Shown here: positions 9,339-10,339 of the stretch, piece by piece
Position numbering within the stretch: position 1 is the stretch's first letter
Layout: each line of letters opens with the position of its first letter
Source of the DNA: Saccoglossus kowalevskii
Lineage: Eukaryota; Hemichordata; Enteropneusta; Harrimaniidae
NCBI RefSeq assembly: GCF_000003605.2
Contig: NW_003153200.1
Span: forward strand, 1 to 10,339
Length of the DNA stretch: 10,339 nucleotides
Direction: 5' to 3'
Notes under the pieces: model-generated
Told to the model about the DNA's origin: nothing
The model's input: only the letters and a program-made list of their open reading frames with translations
Database searches by the model: none
Made by a program: the position numbers and the translations under genes

Positions 9339-9853
9339 GATGATCTGTTTGCAGCACAAAGTAATCCCATTGGTCACTACAACACACCCACATACAAGCA
9401 CACTTGCCCCCCACGACCAGACTGATGATCTGTTTGCAGCACAAAGTAAACCCATTGGTCACAGCAACACACCCACATACAAGACCAATTGCCCTCAACG
9501 ACCAGACTGATAATCTGTTTGCAGCACAAAGTAAACCAATTGGTCACTGCAATACACGCACATACAAGCACACTTGCCCTCGACGACCAGACTGATGATC
9601 TGTTTGCAGCACAAAGTAAACCCATTGGTCACTGCAACACACCCACATACAAGCACACTTGCCCTCCACGACCAGACTGATGATCTGTTTGCAGCACAAA
9701 GTAAACCCATTGGTCACAGCAACACACCCACATACAAGACCAATTGCCCTCAATGACCAGACTGATAATCTGTTTGCAGCACAAAGTAAACCTTTTGGTC
9801 ACTGCAACACACGCACATACAAGCACACTTGACCTCGACGACCAGACTGATGA
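9339..9853. repeat. Terminal satellite monomers at the 5S junction
   Basis: Variants: 9339 (AAGTAATCCC, CACTACAAC), 9424 C, 9509 K, 9594 A, 9679 C, 9764 K, then only GATGA (9849-9853) of the next monomer before 5S sequence begins. The monomers do not decay toward the array edge. The last K is as well preserved as internal ones such as 5001, which it resembles closely (AACCTTTTGG, TTGACCTCGACG). Confidence 0.88.
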
Positions 9854-9886
9854 ACTGGTGTGTTCTGCAATGGTTTGGCAGTAGGC
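9852..9886 (-). pseudogene. Truncated 5S rRNA fragment (first 35 nt) at the satellite junction
   Basis: On the minus strand, 9886 down to 9852 reads GCCTACTGCCAAACC and onward to CCAGTTC. This is the first 35 nucleotides of the full 5S copy at 9984-10102, with one difference seen (ACACACC for ATACACC). The rest of the gene is replaced by satellite. The internal promoter (A box, intermediate element, C box), which lies downstream of residue 50 in 5S genes, is absent, so this copy should not be transcribed on its own. The bases GA (9852-9853) could belong to either the satellite or the 5S side. Confidence 0.88.
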
Positions 9887-9983
9887 TGAATATTCGTTGG
9901 AATTGGATTTCAATTAATGTTTCGGCTAGGCAAAAAATCAAGGGAAAAAGATAGAATGAACGATGGAATAAAAATATTGATAA
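9887..9983. other. 5S unit spacer, short form (97 bp)
   Basis: This AT-rich spacer separates the truncated 5S from the full copy. It shares TGAATATTCGT, CGGCTAGGCAAAAAATCA and GGAATAAAAAT with the next spacer (10103-10229), so the two are copies of one unit. The 5' ends of the first two 5S copies are 216 bp apart. The spacer holds the Pol III-type terminator of the full copy. An AATATT sits just upstream of the 5S start on the minus strand. I see no gene in it. Confidence 0.8.
9970..9974 (-). terminator. T5 Pol III-type terminator of the 5S copy
   Basis: The minus strand reads TTATCAATATTTTTATTCC just after the 5S 3' end at 9984. The five-T run begins 9 bp past the gene end. RNA polymerase III stops at runs of four or more T in the non-template strand, so this is a plausible terminator. 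The same element is kept in the next unit (10216-10220). Confidence 0.65.
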
Positions 9984-10102
9984 GCCTACTGCACGTAGCA
10001 TTCCCAGCAGGTCTCCCATGCAAGTACTAACCACGCCCGATGCAGCTTAAGTTCAGTGATCGGACGAGAACTGGTGTATTCTGCAATGGTTTGGCAGTAG
10101 GC
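9984..10102 (-). rRNA. 5S ribosomal RNA gene or 5S-like gene, full length (119 nt), divergent
   Basis: 5S rRNA is the small RNA of the large ribosomal subunit, made by RNA polymerase III from an internal promoter. The minus strand shows the family hallmarks in order: GCCTAC start, GTTCTCGTCCGATCACTGAA (residues 32-51), TTAAGC (53-58), TCGGGCGTGGTTAGTACTTG (63-82), ATGGGAGACC (84-93), CTGGGAA (96-102) and GTAGGC end. Length fits the usual 119-121 nt. Helices I (1-9 with 111-119, all nine paired), II (18-22 with 58-62), III (30-33 with 46-49), IV (82-84 with 94-96, then 86-87 with 92-93) and V (68-72 with 105-109, one G-U) can all form. It departs from common animal 5S at several sites, including an apparent extra T near residue 17 and C for G at 83. 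It may be the working gene of this species, a variant, or a 5S-derived repeat. Identity as 5S is firm; function is open. Confidence 0.85.
10006..10053 (-). promoter_or_regulatory. Internal control region of the full 5S copy
   Basis: By family knowledge, 5S genes are transcribed from an internal promoter of A box (about residues 50-64), intermediate element (67-72) and C box (80-97), bound by TFIIIA. Here the A-box stretch reads AACTTAAGCTGCATC, the intermediate element GCGTGG and the C box TTGCATGGGAGACCTGCT. The C box differs from the usual TTGGATGGGAGACCGCCT mainly at the paired GC/GC positions. The ATGGGAGACC core is intact, so promoter activity is plausible but unproven. Confidence 0.5.
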
Positions 10103-10117
10103 TGAATATTCGTCGGA

Positions 10118-10177
10118 ATTGGATGTCATTTAATGCTACGGCTAGGCATTGGATGTCATTTAATGCTACGGCTAGGC
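10118..10177. repeat. Perfect 30-bp direct duplication in the 5S spacer
   Basis: The stretch 10118-10147, beginning ATTGGATGTCATTTAATGC and ending CGGCTAGGC, is followed immediately by an identical copy at 10148-10177. The other spacer has a single diverged version, ATTGGATTTCAATTAATG to GGCTAGGC (about 9916-9945). The exact identity points to a recent slippage or unequal-exchange event. Confidence 0.95.
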
Positions 10178-10215
10178 AAAAAATCATGGGAAAATGTTAG
10201 TATGTAATGTGGAAT

Positions 10216-10220
10216 AAAAA
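10216..10220 (-). terminator. T5 Pol III-type terminator of the right-edge 5S copy
   Basis: On the minus strand, TTTTT follows the 3' end of the right-edge copy (10230) after 9 bp, within CATTTTTATTCC. This is the same placement as in the neighbouring unit. Confidence 0.55.
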
Positions 10221-10229
10221 TGTTGATGA

Positions 10230-10339
10230 TCCTACTGCACGTGATATTCTCAGCCGGTCTCCCATGCAAGTACTAACCACATCCGGTGAGCTTAACTTCA
10301 GTGATCGGTCGAGAACTGGTGTATTCTGCAATGGTTTGG
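10230..10339 (-). rRNA. 5S rRNA-like copy, partial at window edge, probably degenerate
   Basis: On the minus strand this matches the full copy from about residue 9 to the end; the first 8 residues lie beyond the window. It has a 1-bp deletion and clustered changes in the helix II/V region: GCTCACCGGATGTGG where the full copy has GCTGCATCGGGCGTGG. The 3' strand of helix II (CTGCA) is lost, so helix II can no longer pair well, and the terminal base is A instead of C. The C-box core ATGGGAGACC, the GTTCTCG and CCGATCACTGAA segments and the terminator remain. At some sites (GTTAAGC) it is closer to ordinary 5S than its neighbour is. I read it as a 5S relic or pseudogene, though the missing end limits certainty. 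Confidence 0.75.

Larger units (their letters stand above)
1..9853. repeat. 85-bp satellite DNA array, about 115 monomers
   Basis: The same 85-bp unit repeats head to tail without interruption. The landmark word GATGATCTGT (or GATAATCTGT) recurs at 75, 160, 245, 330, 415, 501, 586 and so on to 9764, with only occasional 1-bp slips. A typical monomer is 4831-4915. By hand count this monomer has 27 A, 29 C, 13 G and 16 T, so it is about 49% GC, with the plus strand markedly rich in C and A. The middle of each unit holds a CA-rich stretch (ACACACCCACATACAAGC). Most units carry one CpG, in CACGACC. Neither strand holds a coding region: 85 is one more than a multiple of 3, so all frames drift through the repeat and give look-alike open frames of about 63 and 83 codons. 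I see no transposon ends, target-site duplications or CENP-B-like box. I do not recognise the satellite as a named family. Confidence 0.97.
10103..10229. other. 5S unit spacer, long form (127 bp)
   Basis: This is the homologue of the 97-bp spacer at 9887-9983, lengthened by exactly 30 bp through an internal tandem duplication (10118-10177). It keeps TGAATATTCGTCGG next to the 5S start, CTAGGCAAAAAATCATGGGA and the T5 terminator for the following copy. No gene is seen. Confidence 0.8.

Noticed and set aside
75-9848. CTGATGA, the first core heptamer of hammerhead ribozymes, in almost every monomer (some animal satellites do carry hammerheads).
   Set aside because: The second core box GAAA is absent; CAAAG is the nearest match at that place. 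The short CTG-TTTG-CAG hairpin after the heptamer is not directly attached to the core and is lost in the TTACATTACA monomers. The flanking stem does not meet a cleavage site in the right position. The minus strand has no CTGATGA.
1-9853. Open frames of 60-140 codons on both strands, including Cys-rich minus-strand peptides.
   Set aside because: They are the same repeat read in three phases, overlap each other on both strands, mostly begin at a TTG within TTGCCCTCCACG, and have no codon bias, signal or domain.
1-9853. CRISPR-like array because of regular repeats.
   Set aside because: The whole 85-bp period is repeated with no unique spacers between conserved repeats, and the neighbouring 5S sequence is eukaryotic in type.
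9629-10034. Two 94-codon minus-strand frames running from the 5S/spacer region into the satellite.
   Set aside because: They cross the 5S fragment and the satellite junction, with no recognisable protein features and no support as genes.
9984-10102. Origin of the satellite from the 5S 5' end, from the likeness of AAACCATTGCAG (5S sense) to AAACCCATTGGTCACTGCAA (satellite plus strand).
   Set aside because: The match is about 10 bases plus a gapped tail in low-complexity CA-rich sequence, and no further collinear similarity is seen. Chance is the simpler explanation.
9852-10339. A 5S-derived SINE (SINE3 type) instead of tandem 5S units.
   Set aside because: The copies are in tandem with homologous spacers and end at a T-run just after the 5S 3' end. 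There is no tRNA- or LINE-like tail, poly-A or target-site duplication.

Overview
This window looks like non-coding nuclear DNA from a eukaryote, most likely an invertebrate animal. It holds two kinds of tandem repeat and no protein-coding gene that I can support. About 95% of it (positions 1-9853) is one uninterrupted satellite array of an 85-bp monomer: a partial monomer at the left edge, about 115 full monomers, and 5 bases of a last one. The remaining 486 bp (9852-10339) is the edge of a tandem array of 5S ribosomal RNA-like units on the minus strand: a truncated copy, a full-length copy and a copy cut by the window end, with short AT-rich spacers between them. The lineage guess rests only on the 5S sequence. 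Its GTTCTCGTCCGATCACTGAA segment resembles protostome (arthropod or mollusc type) 5S more than vertebrate 5S. No species is claimed.

The satellite is organised above the monomer level. Monomers fall into recognisable variants, given letters here and defined by short diagnostic words, and these variants recur in a fixed order (E-F-D-I-J-C-K-L-M-N-O-P, with losses and fusions). Layout: 75-1435 is a 16-monomer block; 1436-2796 is a second block with an F/D fusion; 2797-3301 is a worn pocket that keeps the variant order; 3302-4490 is a third block; 4491-6360 contains an 11-monomer (935-bp) repeat; 6361-6615 is a second, much more diverged pocket; 6616-7892 and 7893-8997 share a 765-bp nine-monomer duplication; 8998-9853 contains a fresh dimer duplication and ends abruptly inside a 5S copy.

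The many short open frames across the array are an artefact. The period is 85 = 3x28+1, so each frame is read in turn through successive monomers, and most start codons are TTG or ATG at a fixed monomer position. The peptides are the same repeat in three frames on each strand.

The parts do not form a pathway. The biology is chromosomal: a satellite evolving by unequal exchange and conversion, joined to a 5S rDNA or 5S-derived array. The full-length 5S copy differs from the usual animal 5S at many positions, but its predicted helices I-V still pair. Several differences occur as matched pairs on opposite sides of a helix, and a T5 Pol III-type terminator lies 9 bp beyond its 3' end. It could therefore be a working or recently working divergent 5S gene rather than a random fossil.
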